The position numbers and the translations under genes are program-made. DNA of 27,291 bases from Candidatus Gallibacteroides avistercoris (GTDB taxonomy: Bacteria > Bacteroidota > Bacteroidia > Bacteroidales > CHK158-818), in assembly GCA_018714665.1 (NCBI GenBank), contig DVNA01000014.1:1-27291 (forward strand), written 5' to 3'. Position 1 is the stretch's first letter. Every line of letters begins with the position of its first letter. The notes under the pieces were generated by a model. It did not search any database, was not told the origin of the DNA, and saw nothing but the letters and a program-made list of their open reading frames with translations. Positions 16,026 through 25,865 of this stretch are shown piece after piece.

Positions 16026-16057
16026 CAAAGTAAACGATTTTGTCATTACCCTCCAAA
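16026..16057 (-). promoter_or_regulatory. rpmB promoter
   Basis: On the minus strand TTTG (16057-16054) is 20 bases from TTACTTTG (16033-16026), one mismatch from the -7 consensus. The leader is about 45 bases and AT-rich. Confidence 0.55.
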
Positions 16058-16072
16058 TATTTCTTCTATTTT

Positions 16073-17314
16073 TTAATCAACAAACAAGGAAACAAGCAAT
16101 AACAGTGCAGCCTGGGTGGCTCTGGCAATATTGTTTTCGCGTCGGCTGGCAAAAGAGCGCAACTGGGTACGGACTTTGTCGCCGCATTTGGCAGCAATCC
16201 AAACGGTCCCTACCGGTTTTTCGGGAGTTCCCCCGTCAGGTCCGGCTATGCCCGATACCGCCACGGAACATTCAGCCTGCATCAACCGACATACACCTTC
16301 GCACATCTGACGAACAACCGGCTCGCTAACCGCACCATAAGCATCCAAATCTGCCTGACTTACGCCAAGTACCCGCTCTTTTATCTCATTTGAATAGGCT
16401 ACAACGCTGCCTTTAAAATAAGCCGAGCAGCCAGGAATTTTGGTTATCTGATGGGCTATGTTGCCACCGGTACAACTTTCGGCGGTAGCAAGCATCCACC
16501 CTCTCTCTTTCAAATATCTTCCGATGATCTCGGGCAAAGAGAGATCTTCGTCGCAAAGAATATTCTTTCCCAATAAAAGATGCAATTTATTGCTCTGTTC
16601 GTCCAGCTCTTGACAGACTTTTTCCTTTTCGTATCCCCGCGCGGTCAACCGCAAACGAATCAACCCGGGCGTAGGCAGGTAAGCCAACCGGATATCGTCG
16701 GGCAAATTCCGTTCAAAATCGTCCAAAAATTCAGACAAGGCCGATTCGGCAAAATTACGAACAAGACAGGTATGGTGTAAAATAACAGCTGCTTCTTGCC
16801 GAAAAGCCGAGAGCCGGGGTAAAATATCGGAGGCCATCACCTGTTTCATCTCGGATGGGACACCGGGCATCGACACCAAAATCCGACCTTCGTGTTCAAA
16901 CCACATGATCGGGGCTGTTCCCACCGTGTTCTGGATAACCGTACAACTTTCCGGCACCAGCGCCTGATCCCGGTTGGAGGGATTCATCTGCAATCCCCGC
17001 TGCTGCAACAATTTTTCAAGGTGAGCGTACACCTCGGTACTGAACACCAACCGTGTACCAAAATAATCGCAAAGGGTCTGTTTGGTAATATCGTCCTTTG
17101 TCGGGCCGAGACCTCCGGTTACCAACACAACGTTTACCCGGGAAAATGCTTCGTCGAAAGCCTCGATCATCTCTTCGCGTCGGTCGCGCACGGTGGTAAT
17201 GTGCAGAACCTCGGCACCTATCGCATTCAATTCTTTGGCCATCCAGGCCGAATTGGTATCGACCACCTGCCCAATCAGCAACTCATCTCCTATGGTGATA
17301 ATTTCTACATTCAT
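16073..17314 (-). CDS. cinA: CinA family protein (competence/damage-inducible protein A; nicotinamide-nucleotide amidase)
   Basis: This 413-residue, two-domain protein has an N-terminal MoaB/MogA-like domain (DELLIGQVVDTNSAWMAKEL, VTGGLGPTKDD), associated in the family with ADP-ribose or NAD-derivative pyrophosphatase activity. The C-terminal PncC domain deamidates nicotinamide mononucleotide, with Ser280 in ESCTGG and SGIAGPDGGTPEKPVG. The expected role is pyridine-nucleotide repair and salvage. The start overlaps the end of the M48 protease gene by four bases (ATGA), so the two are translationally coupled. No terminator is seen before rpmB. Confidence 0.96.
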   Translation of the reverse strand: MNVEIITIGDELLIGQVVDTNSAWMAKELNAIGAEVLHITTVRDRREEMIEAFDEAFSRVNVVLVTGGLGPTKDDITKQTLCDYFGTRLVFSTEVYAHLEKLLQQRGLQMNPSNRDQALVPESCTVIQNTVGTAPIMWFEHEGRILVSMPGVPSEMKQVMASDILPRLSAFRQEAAVILHHTCLVRNFAESALSEFLDDFERNLPDDIRLAYLPTPGLIRLRLTARGYEKEKVCQELDEQSNKLHLLLGKNILCDEDLSLPEIIGRYLKERGWMLATAESCTGGNIAHQITKIPGCSAYFKGSVVAYSNEIKERVLGVSQADLDAYGAVSEPVVRQMCEGVCRLMQAECSVAVSGIAGPDGGTPEKPVGTVWIAAKCGDKVRTQLRSFASRRENNIARATQAALLLLVSLFVD

Positions 17315-18549
17315 CTCATTTGTTTTTTTATATTGTCAATCCGCTGCACCAGCGTCGGATGCGAATAGTAAACGAACACAAAGGATTTGGCCGGCGTCAG
17401 GTTGCACAACGCATTTGCCGAAATCTTCTTCAACGCGCCAATCAACGCCTCTCCATAGCCGCAGAATACGGCAAACGCATCGGCTTGATACTCGTTTTTA
17501 CGGGAAACATAATTGGATAAGATTCCCGTCAGCATCCCCACCGGCGTATATAACATGGAGAAGGCCACCAACGACAGCGGAAACGAAGCAGTCGTCCCGC
17601 CCAACGCCTCGGATGGAAGTGGCGATTCGCACAACAGCGAAAAGAGATAAAACAGAATAAAGGTATTCAGCAACGAAGCCCACATCATTTGCCGGGTATG
17701 ATGATGTTGGTAGTGACCAATCTCATGGGCCAATACCGCCACGATTTCATCCGTAGAGAGCTCGTCAATCAACGTATCGTACAGGACGATTCTTTTTTTT
17801 CTCCCCAATCCGCTAAAATAGGCGTTTGCCTTGGACGATCGTTTGGAACCGTCTATGACATAGATGTTGTCCAGCTTAAATCCGGCCTTGTCTGAAAACG
17901 CCTCAATAGCCGATCGCAGTTCTCCTTCGGGCAACGGCTCCTGCTTGTTGAACAGCGGCACAATCCAGGTAGAATAGAACATATTCAACAAAACCGAGAA
18001 GAGGGCCACCACGGCGAAAGCCGCCAACCAAAAAGAGGATTGTAACCAGCCGTAAAGCCACGTGATAACAAACAACAGTCCTCCGCCTATGACCACCCCC
18101 AGCAGCAAACCTTTCAATTTGTCTGCCACAAAGGTGGCCGGAGTCGTTTTATTAAACCCGAACCGCTCTTCTATCACAAAGACGGAATAAACGGAAAAAG
18201 GCAACGTAATGATTTCGTTGGCGACGAACAAGACCCCGAAGAAACACAATGTAAGTAGCGTCTCCGATTCGGTATAATCCGAAAGATAACCACACAACCA
18301 GCCCAATACGCCCCAAATGAGCAGAGCCAACATCAAGAGGAAATTGAACCCTTCGACATAAAGGGAGAAACGGTTGTTCGTTTTAAAGTAATTCTGTTGC
18401 CGCACATACTCCTGCTCATCGTACAATCCTTCCACTTCCGGAGGAATGGGCGAAGAGGCCGCTTTTCTGTTCATCCACGCCAACACCTGACTTACCAGAA
18501 ACTCAACGGACAAGAATACGACAATCAACCAAAATATTCCGTTGTACAT
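17311..18549 (-). CDS. M48 family zinc metallopeptidase (Ste24/CAAX protease type)
   Basis: This 412-residue membrane protease has several hydrophobic segments: about 4-24, 68-88, 95-118, 145-170 and 175-195, plus two near 285-330. The zinc motif HEIGH is at 275-279 with third ligand Glu353 (NEYQADAF). The EERFGFNKTT segment is typical of Ste24-like enzymes. Members process or remove membrane proteins; bacterial substrates are mostly unknown. It begins 9 bases after tsaD and overlaps cinA by four bases, forming a tsaD-M48-cinA operon. Confidence 0.95.
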   Translation of the reverse strand: MYNGIFWLIVVFLSVEFLVSQVLAWMNRKAASSPIPPEVEGLYDEQEYVRQQNYFKTNNRFSLYVEGFNFLLMLALLIWGVLGWLCGYLSDYTESETLLTLCFFGVLFVANEIITLPFSVYSVFVIEERFGFNKTTPATFVADKLKGLLLGVVIGGGLLFVITWLYGWLQSSFWLAAFAVVALFSVLLNMFYSTWIVPLFNKQEPLPEGELRSAIEAFSDKAGFKLDNIYVIDGSKRSSKANAYFSGLGRKKRIVLYDTLIDELSTDEIVAVLAHEIGHYQHHHTRQMMWASLLNTFILFYLFSLLCESPLPSEALGGTTASFPLSLVAFSMLYTPVGMLTGILSNYVSRKNEYQADAFAVFCGYGEALIGALKKISANALCNLTPAKSFVFVYYSHPTLVQRIDNIKKQMR

Positions 18550-18558
18550 CGTAAATTC

Positions 18559-19578
18559 TCAAATCGTTACACGGGCAAAGGGAGCGGCATCAAAACCGCA
18601 GAAATCCTTGTCCTGATATTTATAATAACCGGTAATGGCCACCATGGCTGCATTGTCGGTAGTAAACGAAAATTTCGGCAGATAGATGTTCCATCCCAGC
18701 CGATCGGCATGTTCCTGAAACGCCGCCCGGACGGCAGAGTTGGCTGAAACGCCACCGGCCACCGCCACCTCGTTGACACCAAGATCCTTGGCCGCTTTCC
18801 GCAACTTATCCATCAAAATTTCAACAATGGTATATTGCAACGAGGCGCACAAGTCGTTCTTTCGCCGTTCTACAAATGCAGGGTCGGAAGCGATTTCATC
18901 GCGCAAAAGGTAGAGGAACGAGGTCTTCAATCCGCTGAAACTGTAATTGTATCCGGGGATATGCGGTCGGCTTAGCGGAAACGCTTTCGGGTCTCCCTCT
19001 TTGGCCAATCGGTCCACCACGGGACCTCCGGGATATCCCAATCCCATCACCTTGGCACATTTATCAAACGCCTCTCCGGCAGCATCGTCTATGGTCTGCC
19101 CGATGACCTGCATATCCTTATAGGACTTCACCAATATGATTTGTGAATTTCCGCCCGACACCAACAGGCAAAGAAACGGGAAAGAGGGCTGCCGCACATC
19201 GCTCTCGCTCTCCTTGATAAAATGGGCCAACACGTGTGCTTGCAGATGATTGACATCGATCATCGGAATCTGTAACGCCGAGGCCAATCCTTTGGCAAAA
19301 GAGGTACCCACCAACAACGATCCCATCAATCCGGGCCCCCTGGTAAAAGCGATGGCCGACAAGTCTCTCTTGTCAATTCCTGCCCGTTTGATCGCCTCGG
19401 AGACAACCGGGACGATGTTTTGCTGATGCGCACGGGAGGCCAGTTCAGGAACTACCCCTCCATACGCCTCGTGTACGGCTTGCGACGCGATTACGTTAGA
19501 CAGCATGACTCCGTTACGGATAACCGCTGCCGAGGTATCATCGCACGACGACTCGATCCCCAATATCGTTATATCCAT
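18559..19578 (-). CDS. tsaD: tRNA N6-adenosine threonylcarbamoyltransferase
   Basis: TsaD transfers the threonylcarbamoyl group to A37 of ANN-decoding tRNAs, with TsaB and TsaE. The 339-residue length is normal. The ASKHA-fold motifs are present: GIESSCDDTSAAV (7-19), metal ligands His111 and His115 (HLQAH), LVSGGNSQI, and VAGGVSANSAVR near the C-terminus. It is the first gene of the operon with M48 and cinA, and is divergent from tamB over a 131-base control region. tsaB and tsaE are not in the window. Confidence 0.98.
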   Translation of the reverse strand: MDITILGIESSCDDTSAAVIRNGVMLSNVIASQAVHEAYGGVVPELASRAHQQNIVPVVSEAIKRAGIDKRDLSAIAFTRGPGLMGSLLVGTSFAKGLASALQIPMIDVNHLQAHVLAHFIKESESDVRQPSFPFLCLLVSGGNSQIILVKSYKDMQVIGQTIDDAAGEAFDKCAKVMGLGYPGGPVVDRLAKEGDPKAFPLSRPHIPGYNYSFSGLKTSFLYLLRDEIASDPAFVERRKNDLCASLQYTIVEILMDKLRKAAKDLGVNEVAVAGGVSANSAVRAAFQEHADRLGWNIYLPKFSFTTDNAAMVAITGYYKYQDKDFCGFDAAPFARVTI

Positions 19579-19632
19579 ATTTGTTTTTAAATCAGTTTAT
19601 TATATTAAATCTTCTTTTTTATCCTTAATACC

Positions 19633-19696
19633 CTGCGAAATTAGGCAATTAAATAGAATTATATGCAGAAATATTCTGCGAAATGTTATAAATTTG
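19633..19696 (+). promoter_or_regulatory. tsaD/tamB divergent control region
   Basis: TAAATTTG (19689-19696) is a perfect -7 box for tamB, leaving a leader of fewer than ten bases. On the minus strand TAATTTCG (19643-19636) is a one-mismatch -7 box for tsaD. A perfect inverted repeat GCAGAA-ATA-TTCTGC (19665-19679) lies between them. CTGCGAAAT occurs twice (19633-19641 and 19676-19684), 43 bases apart. Confidence 0.4.
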
Positions 19697-19709
19697 TCTC
19701 AATTTTGGC

Positions 19710-22700
19710 ATGAGGAGGACATTTAACGCATTTAAACGGGTTATTATCGTAATTCTGGTATCGGTACTCAGCCTGTACGCAGGATTATATCTTTTGTTGA
19801 GCATACCTTTTGTACAACAGAAGATAAAAAGCATAAGCGTACATGAACTCCAAAACATCCTGCATACTGAACTCGACATCGAACGCATCTCCATAGAGCC
19901 ATTCAACAAGGTGGCTCTACACAAGCTATACATAAAAGATTTACAGGGAGATACACTCCTGTATGCAGACCGGCTTTCGGCCGGGTTCGAGTTACTGCCG
20001 CTGCTGGAAAAGCGGTTTGTATTCACGACCATCCAGTTTTTCGGATTTGACATCCGTCTCAACCGACAGACACCCAAAGACAAGTTAAACTTACAATTCA
20101 TTGCCGATGCGTTTCTGTCGAAAGAGCGAGAAAAGAAAGAGAAAAACATCGACCTGAAAATCCGTTCTATCCTGATCAGGCGAGGGAATCTGTCATACGA
20201 TATTTTGTCTGAGCCTTACCATCCAGAAGGCCAATTCGACAAAAATCACATCCGCATCTCCAATCTTCTTTCTACACTATCTATCAAGGCGTTAAAAACA
20301 GACTCCGCCAATATCTACCTGAAACGACTCAGTTTTGACGAATCGTCCGGATTCAAGCTGAACGAATTGAGTTTTAAAGCCGTCGCCGATTCTTCCCGAA
20401 TTGCCATTAACCAATTCAACCTGGCATTGCCAAACTCGAATGTAAAAATAGACAGTACCTTTTTCGATTACAGCCGCGTCGATTCCCTGCATCACCTGGC
20501 AGACAGCGCATACATTTACCTGAACATAGAGGACTCTCCGTTAATATTTTCCGACTTGGCTACCTTTGCTCCGGTTTTAAAACGATTTGAAAATCCTATC
20601 AATCTTCATCTGAACATTGACGGAAGCATCAACCATTTACGGATGAACAGCCTTCGACTACGTTATACAGAGGGTATTTCATTAACGGCAACAGGTAATG
20701 TAGATGGAATATCCGATCCGGAAAGCGCTTATATTTTCGGACAAATTTCCGACCTGTACATTACTCCCGGGGGGCTTAATACCCTCATCCAATCCCTGTC
20801 TTCCACCTCCAAAAGGCTTTCGGCAATCGACAATTTAGGGTATATCCGGTTTCGAGGAGATATCTCCGGATTCTTCAACAATTTAGTAGCTTACGGAAAA
20901 ATACAAACTCCCAGGGGGGATATTCACTCGGACCTGCTTTTGAGTTACAACTTTTCCAAAAAAATCTTTTCATACAAAGGGTCTATCGCTACGGAACTAT
21001 TCGATTTGAGCAACCTGTTTGAAAACAAAGACCAATTCGGGAAAATCAGTTTCAACCTACACATCGACGGCAATCACCCCAAAAACGGAAAGATAAATGG
21101 GGCGATAGAGGGCGAAATCGGGAAGATACACTTTAAACGGTATCCATACGAGAACATCCGGTTAAACGGCCATTACAGCAACACGGCCTACGACGGCTGG
21201 CTGGAAATAGATGATCCGAATGGGAAACTCTCCATGTACGGAATCATCGACTTGCAGGACAAAACTCCTATTTTCAGGTTTACGGCACAAGGGAAAAACA
21301 TCAAAGTACATGAATTGAAATTAACTCCCAAATATGCTGACTCGTCCCTGTCGTTCGGTATAAATGCCAATTTTGTGGGAAACTCTTTCGATACGGCAGA
21401 GGGTGAACTTTCGTTGGACAGTACCTCCTTTGTCAACGGCGACAAACGGTTCTTCCTCGAAAAATTCTCTATCAAAGCAAAAAATGCCGGAACCCCTCAG
21501 TCGTTGCAAATAAATTCAGACATCCTTCGTGGTGAGATCTCCGGTCAATATTCATTCAAGACACTGTACAAATCATTTCTCGAACTTCTCCGCCCTTGCA
21601 TCCCCTCTCTGATAGAAACGGAACAGGAACAGGAGGAGACTGACACAAACAATAAATTCCAATTCCATCTCTCCTTCAACCATACAGAACCGATATCTTC
21701 GGCGCTCGAACTTCCCGTTTCATTCGGAGAAGAGGGTAGTATCGACGGTTTCTTTGACAGCGAGGCGCAAAAATTCAGACTAAATACCGTATTGCCCGAA
21801 TTTTCTATAAAAAAATCGAGGTTTGAATCGAGCCAACTGGTGGTAGAAAAAATAAACGACCACATCCACTTGCAAATGCACACAAACGGGCTGAACCGGA
21901 AAAACCAATATATATTGCTCTCATTGAATGCTGACGCACAAGGCGACAGCTTAGAGACCCAGTTCAATTGGAGCAACATTGCGGAAGCTACATTCAGCGG
22001 GAAAGTATCGGCAACTACTCATTTTTTACCAGGGACGGATGAACATCCCCTGAACATGGACATAGCCATCCACCCTACAAAACTGATTCTCAACGATACG
22101 ATCTGGAACCTCAACCCTGCCAAGATCGAGATTGACACCGGAATCGTCTCCATAAAAAATTTCGAGATAAGACGGGACTCCCAATACCTGTCCATCAACG
22201 GAAGGGCCTCGAAAACAGATCAAGACTCTGTCAAGCTGACATTAAACGACATAGACCTCGATTATATTTTCGGATCGCTCAACATCAAGAACGTAACTTT
22301 CGGCGGACGGGCTACGGGCGATTTCATCGCCACCAAATTCTCGGATATACCGATCATGTCAACCGAAAAATTCGAGGTAAAGAACTTCTCATACAACGAT
22401 GCCCCTGTGGGTGATTTGAGCCTTTTCAGCAAATGGGACAACGAAAACAAAGGTGTCCTGTTGCAAGGGAAAATCAGCCAGCCGGATGTCCCGGATACAC
22501 AAATCAACGGACACATCTTCCCTACGGGCGACTCGCTATCGTTCTATTTCGACACGCACAAACTGAACCTTGCTTTCATGCAGCCTTTCGTATCCAAAAT
22601 CATGCAAGATTTTGAAGGCGACGCATACGGGAAGATCCACTTTTTCGGCCGTTTCAAGGCCTTGAACGTCGTCGGCGATGCCTGGCTGCAAAACCTGCGG

Positions 22701-24287
22701 TTCGGCATAGAGTACCTCAATACCGCCTATTGGTTGTCAGACAGCATACATCTGAGACCCAACTCCATCTATTTCAACAACATTCAATTAAACGATACAG
22801 AAAATCATACGGCACAGGTAACCGGAGTATTGAACCACAGCCACTTTAAAAACATGGATTACAACATCCAAATCAATAATGCCCGCAACCTGCTTGTATT
22901 CAATATTACAGAACGACAGAACCCCGTCTATTACGGCAGAATCTACGGAACCGGAGCAGGAAGCATTCGGGGAGATATGTCAAGAACCAATATCAATGTA
23001 AACATGAGTACAAACGAAAACTCCAAGTTTACATTTGCCTTGTCTGACAACGAAACAGCCTCCGATTACCAATTCATCACCTTTGTCGATCGCAGGCAAC
23101 TGTTGGCCGAGAAAAAAGACAGTACAGAAAACCGGCGTCTCCGAACAACGCTTATTCCAGAAACCATTACAAAAAATATTGAAAAAAGCCTGAATGTAAA
23201 CCTTCAAGTAGATGTATCTCCCCAATCTACCCTTTATTTGATCATGGACCCAGATACAGGTGATGAAATCAAAGCTAACGGATCGGGAAGCCTACGGATA
23301 GAATACGACAAGCTGTCTGACTTGAAACTATACGGAACTTACACGCTGGAAAAAGGGAATTACAGTTTCAGCCTGCAAGATGTCATTTCCCGTGAATTCG
23401 CCATACAGCCGGGAAGCAGTGTAACGTTCAGAGGCAATCCCAAAGCGGCAGACCTGAGTATCTCGGCCAGCTACACGGTAACCGCCAATCTACAAGATCT
23501 GGACGAAAGTTTTGCAGACGATAAAGAACTGACCCGGACAAACATCCCCGTCCAGACGATATTGTCGGTAAACGGGGATCTGCAACGTCCGGAACTGGCT
23601 TTCGACATCCAGCTGCCATCATTGAGCCAGGACATCGAACGGCGTGTCAAAAACATCATCAGTACCGACGACATGATGAACCGGCAAATCATCTATTTGC
23701 TGGCTTTGGGAAAATTCTATACTCCCGACTACATGAACGTGGGCCAAAACCGCAACAACGAACTGGCCTCTGTTGCCTCCTCCACCTTGTCGTCTCAATT
23801 AAACAACCTGCTCAGCCAAATCAGCGACAACTGGAACATCGGGACAAACATCCGAAGCGACAAAGGAGATTTCTCGGATGTAGAATTTGAACTGGCTCTT
23901 TCCAGCCAACTGCTCAACAACAGACTGATCTTTAACGGAAACTTCGGATACCGGGACAACCAGATAAATGACAACATGTTTATCGGCGATTTTGATCTGG
24001 AATACCTTCTGAGCAAAAGTGGCAACCTCCGGTTAAAAGCATATAATCACTACAACGATAAAAACTACTATATAAAATCGGCCCTGACCACCCAAGGGGT
24101 AGGTATTATATTCAAACGGGATTTCGTACGATTTTCCGACCTGTTCTACCGTATCCGGAACCAAATTAACAGAATTCGCAAAAAACGACTCAACAAAAAG
24201 CAGCTCGAAACGTTATCTATACCAAGAGAGCAGGAGTCGGGACCTCTCATCCCCGAAACGGAGGTAACCGACAACTCTCCTATTTAA
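19710..24287 (+). CDS. tamB: TamB-type translocation and assembly module protein (DUF490 domain)
   Basis: This 1525-residue protein has an N-terminal membrane anchor (about 9-32, VIIVILVSVLSLYAGLYLLLSI) followed by a long, beta-rich periplasmic body. The AsmA/TamB-like start (IPFVQQKIKSIS, DLQGDTLLYADRLSAGFELLPLL) and the DUF490-like C-terminus (about 1130-1480, with GSGSLRIEYDKLSDLKLYGTYTLEKG and YLLALGKF) identify it. TamB-like proteins bridge inner and outer membranes and support outer-membrane protein assembly or phospholipid transport, usually with a TamA/BamA-family partner, which is absent here. An antiporter gene follows 28 bases downstream. The gene symbol is by family, not proven orthology. 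Confidence 0.92.
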   Translation: MRRTFNAFKRVIIVILVSVLSLYAGLYLLLSIPFVQQKIKSISVHELQNILHTELDIERISIEPFNKVALHKLYIKDLQGDTLLYADRLSAGFELLPLLEKRFVFTTIQFFGFDIRLNRQTPKDKLNLQFIADAFLSKEREKKEKNIDLKIRSILIRRGNLSYDILSEPYHPEGQFDKNHIRISNLLSTLSIKALKTDSANIYLKRLSFDESSGFKLNELSFKAVADSSRIAINQFNLALPNSNVKIDSTFFDYSRVDSLHHLADSAYIYLNIEDSPLIFSDLATFAPVLKRFENPINLHLNIDGSINHLRMNSLRLRYTEGISLTATGNVDGISDPESAYIFGQISDLYITPGGLNTLIQSLSSTSKRLSAIDNLGYIRFRGDISGFFNNLVAYGKIQTPRGDIHSDLLLSYNFSKKIFSYKGSIATELFDLSNLFENKDQFGKISFNLHIDGNHPKNGKINGAIEGEIGKIHFKRYPYENIRLNGHYSNTAYDGWLEIDDPNGKLSMYGIIDLQDKTPIFRFTAQGKNIKVHELKLTPKYADSSLSFGINANFVGNSFDTAEGELSLDSTSFVNGDKRFFLEKFSIKAKNAGTPQSLQINSDILRGEISGQYSFKTLYKSFLELLRPCIPSLIETEQEQEETDTNNKFQFHLSFNHTEPISSALELPVSFGEEGSIDGFFDSEAQKFRLNTVLPEFSIKKSRFESSQLVVEKINDHIHLQMHTNGLNRKNQYILLSLNADAQGDSLETQFNWSNIAEATFSGKVSATTHFLPGTDEHPLNMDIAIHPTKLILNDTIWNLNPAKIEIDTGIVSIKNFEIRRDSQYLSINGRASKTDQDSVKLTLNDIDLDYIFGSLNIKNVTFGGRATGDFIATKFSDIPIMSTEKFEVKNFSYNDAPVGDLSLFSKWDNENKGVLLQGKISQPDVPDTQINGHIFPTGDSLSFYFDTHKLNLAFMQPFVSKIMQDFEGDAYGKIHFFGRFKALNVVGDAWLQNLRFGIEYLNTAYWLSDSIHLRPNSIYFNNIQLNDTENHTAQVTGVLNHSHFKNMDYNIQINNARNLLVFNITERQNPVYYGRIYGTGAGSIRGDMSRTNINVNMSTNENSKFTFALSDNETASDYQFITFVDRRQLLAEKKDSTENRRLRTTLIPETITKNIEKSLNVNLQVDVSPQSTLYLIMDPDTGDEIKANGSGSLRIEYDKLSDLKLYGTYTLEKGNYSFSLQDVISREFAIQPGSSVTFRGNPKAADLSISASYTVTANLQDLDESFADDKELTRTNIPVQTILSVNGDLQRPELAFDIQLPSLSQDIERRVKNIISTDDMMNRQIIYLLALGKFYTPDYMNVGQNRNNELASVASSTLSSQLNNLLSQISDNWNIGTNIRSDKGDFSDVEFELALSSQLLNNRLIFNGNFGYRDNQINDNMFIGDFDLEYLLSKSGNLRLKAYNHYNDKNYYIKSALTTQGVGIIFKRDFVRFSDLFYRIRNQINRIRKKRLNKKQLETLSIPREQESGPLIPETEVTDNSPI

Positions 24288-24315
24288 TATAGGTAACATC
24301 CGAAGCGAGCCGCTC

Positions 24316-25587
24316 ATGAAAAAAATTATCTTACTATCTGTTTTTCTGCTGACAGGTCTTTTTCTATCGCAAATCATACCCGGAATGTTGGGTAACTATT
24401 ACCCTGGAATTAAACATTCGTTAGACAACCTGATGTTCGTCTGCCTTGCCTACATCATGATCAATGTAGGGAGAGAATTTGAACTCGAAAAAAAGAGATG
24501 GAAAAGTTACTTGAAAGACGCTGCCATTGCCATGTTAGCTGCCGCTACCCCTTGGATTATCATTGCCTTCTATTTCATGTACTTGCTCCCTGCCACCGAA
24601 TGGGAAAACTGGACAGCCTGGAAAGAGAACCTGCTTTTAAGCTGCTTTGCAGCACCTACTTCGGCCGGGATACTATTCACCATGCTGGCCGCCGCCGGAT
24701 TAAAAAATGCCTGGATATACCAAAAGACACAGGTCCTTGCCATATTCGACGATTTAGGAACCATCCTGTTGCTGATACCGCTGCAATTTTTCATGATCGG
24801 ATTAAAATGGCAACTGTTCATCATCGTCTTTATCGTAGCCGGATTGCTCACCTTCGGATGGAAACGGCTGGGACACTATACCCTGAACCAGTCCGCGGCC
24901 ATGATTATTCTCTACTCCATCGGGCTGGTGTTTATCTGCTCGGCCATCTACTCCGTATCAAAGAAACTTTTCGATGGCGGAGTTCATATCGAGGTCCTGT
25001 TACCGGCATTTATCCTGGGAATCGTCATGAAGACTACCCACCATCACCCGGAAGAAGATATGCGAATCGAGCACAAACAACATAAGAACAACATTACACA
25101 AATTATCCGCCGCATTACACACCCTTCGTCGGCGGCAGAAACAGAACTGATCTCCGATATCGTTTCCTACCTTTTCATGTTTTTGGTAGGCATCAATACT
25201 CCTTTATTTATAGGAGAGCTTCCCGACATATCCCAAACCGTCAGCATCACCGCTTCCCTGCCAATGTTTGAATGGAGCGTCATTATATGGCACGTAATCG
25301 TGGTTACGTTGCTCTCTAATATCGGAAAAATGATTCCCGTCCTTTTCTATCGCGACAAAAACATTTTAGAAAGACTGGCCCTCTCCATCGGGATGTTTAC
25401 ACGGGGCGAGGTGGGTGCAGGCATCATCATCATCGCATTAGGGTACAACTTGGGAGGTCCTATTCTGATTATCGCTCTGCTCAGCTTAGTACTGAATCTG
25501 GTTCTAACCGGAGCCTTCGTCTTGGTTGTCAAAAAACTATCGTTGAAAGTATACGGCAATGCTGTCAGCAAGGAGAGTTACATCTAA
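24316..25587 (+). CDS. Cation:proton antiporter (Na+/H+ exchanger family)
   Basis: This 423-residue protein is almost entirely membrane-spanning, with about 11-13 hydrophobic segments. Asp145-Asp146 in AIFDDLGTILL matches the ion-binding Asp pair of CPA2-type exchangers. FAAPTSAGILF (111-121) and FTRGEVGAGIIIIALG near the C-terminus are family-typical. A hydrophilic His/Lys-rich loop (about 241-275, THHHPEEDMRIEHKQHK) is probably cytoplasmic. It probably exchanges Na+ or K+ for H+ across the inner membrane. It sits 28 bases after tamB with no terminator between, so it is probably co-transcribed. The cation specificity cannot be read. Confidence 0.88.
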   Translation: MKKIILLSVFLLTGLFLSQIIPGMLGNYYPGIKHSLDNLMFVCLAYIMINVGREFELEKKRWKSYLKDAAIAMLAAATPWIIIAFYFMYLLPATEWENWTAWKENLLLSCFAAPTSAGILFTMLAAAGLKNAWIYQKTQVLAIFDDLGTILLLIPLQFFMIGLKWQLFIIVFIVAGLLTFGWKRLGHYTLNQSAAMIILYSIGLVFICSAIYSVSKKLFDGGVHIEVLLPAFILGIVMKTTHHHPEEDMRIEHKQHKNNITQIIRRITHPSSAAETELISDIVSYLFMFLVGINTPLFIGELPDISQTVSITASLPMFEWSVIIWHVIVVTLLSNIGKMIPVLFYRDKNILERLALSIGMFTRGEVGAGIIIIALGYNLGGPILIIALLSLVLNLVLTGAFVLVVKKLSLKVYGNAVSKESYI

Positions 25588-25620
25588 ATAAAAAATGAGA
25601 TTTTTTTGACGGAATATTTC

Positions 25621-25687
25621 ATCCTTTCGTTATTTCTGCGTAACTTCGAATCCAAATAACGAAAGGATACTGCGTGCCCAGAAGTTA
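25621..25687 (+). repeat. 15-base perfect inverted repeat whose loop complements the downstream flank
   Basis: The arms are 25621-25635 (ATCCTTTCGTTATTT) and 25654-25668, separated by 18 bases. TAACTTC in the loop (25641-25647) is complementary to GAAGTTA at 25681-25687, so an H-type pseudoknot is possible in RNA. CTGCGT occurs just after each arm (25636-25641 and 25670-25675). No T-run follows on either strand, so it is not a classical terminator for the antiporter gene. Confidence 0.6.
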
Positions 25688-25721
25688 TCATATAAAATAT
25701 TTCAAAAAAAAGGCGATATAT

Positions 25722-25752
25722 TTTGATATTATTCAAATTTATCGCATATTTG
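25722..25752 (+). promoter_or_regulatory. Promoter of the Gfo/Idh/MocA oxidoreductase gene
   Basis: TTTG (25722-25725) and CATATTTG (25745-25752, one mismatch to TAnnTTTG) are 19 bases apart. The start site would be near 25759, giving an AT-rich leader of about 105 bases with a long T-run (25795-25808), and no Shine-Dalgarno sequence. Confidence 0.5.
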
Positions 25753-25865
25753 TTGAGTGAAAAAACGCACACAGCTCGCAAAAGTTTAAATATTTTTATT
25801 TTTTTTGTTAAGAATTTAAGTAATCACAAGCTTATAAGTACACTTTAAATTTAAACATTACTATC

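Noticed and set aside
25621..25668. Invertible promoter (phase-variation switch)
   Set aside because: The arms are only 18 bases apart, too short for a typical site-specific inversion segment, and no recombinase gene is nearby.
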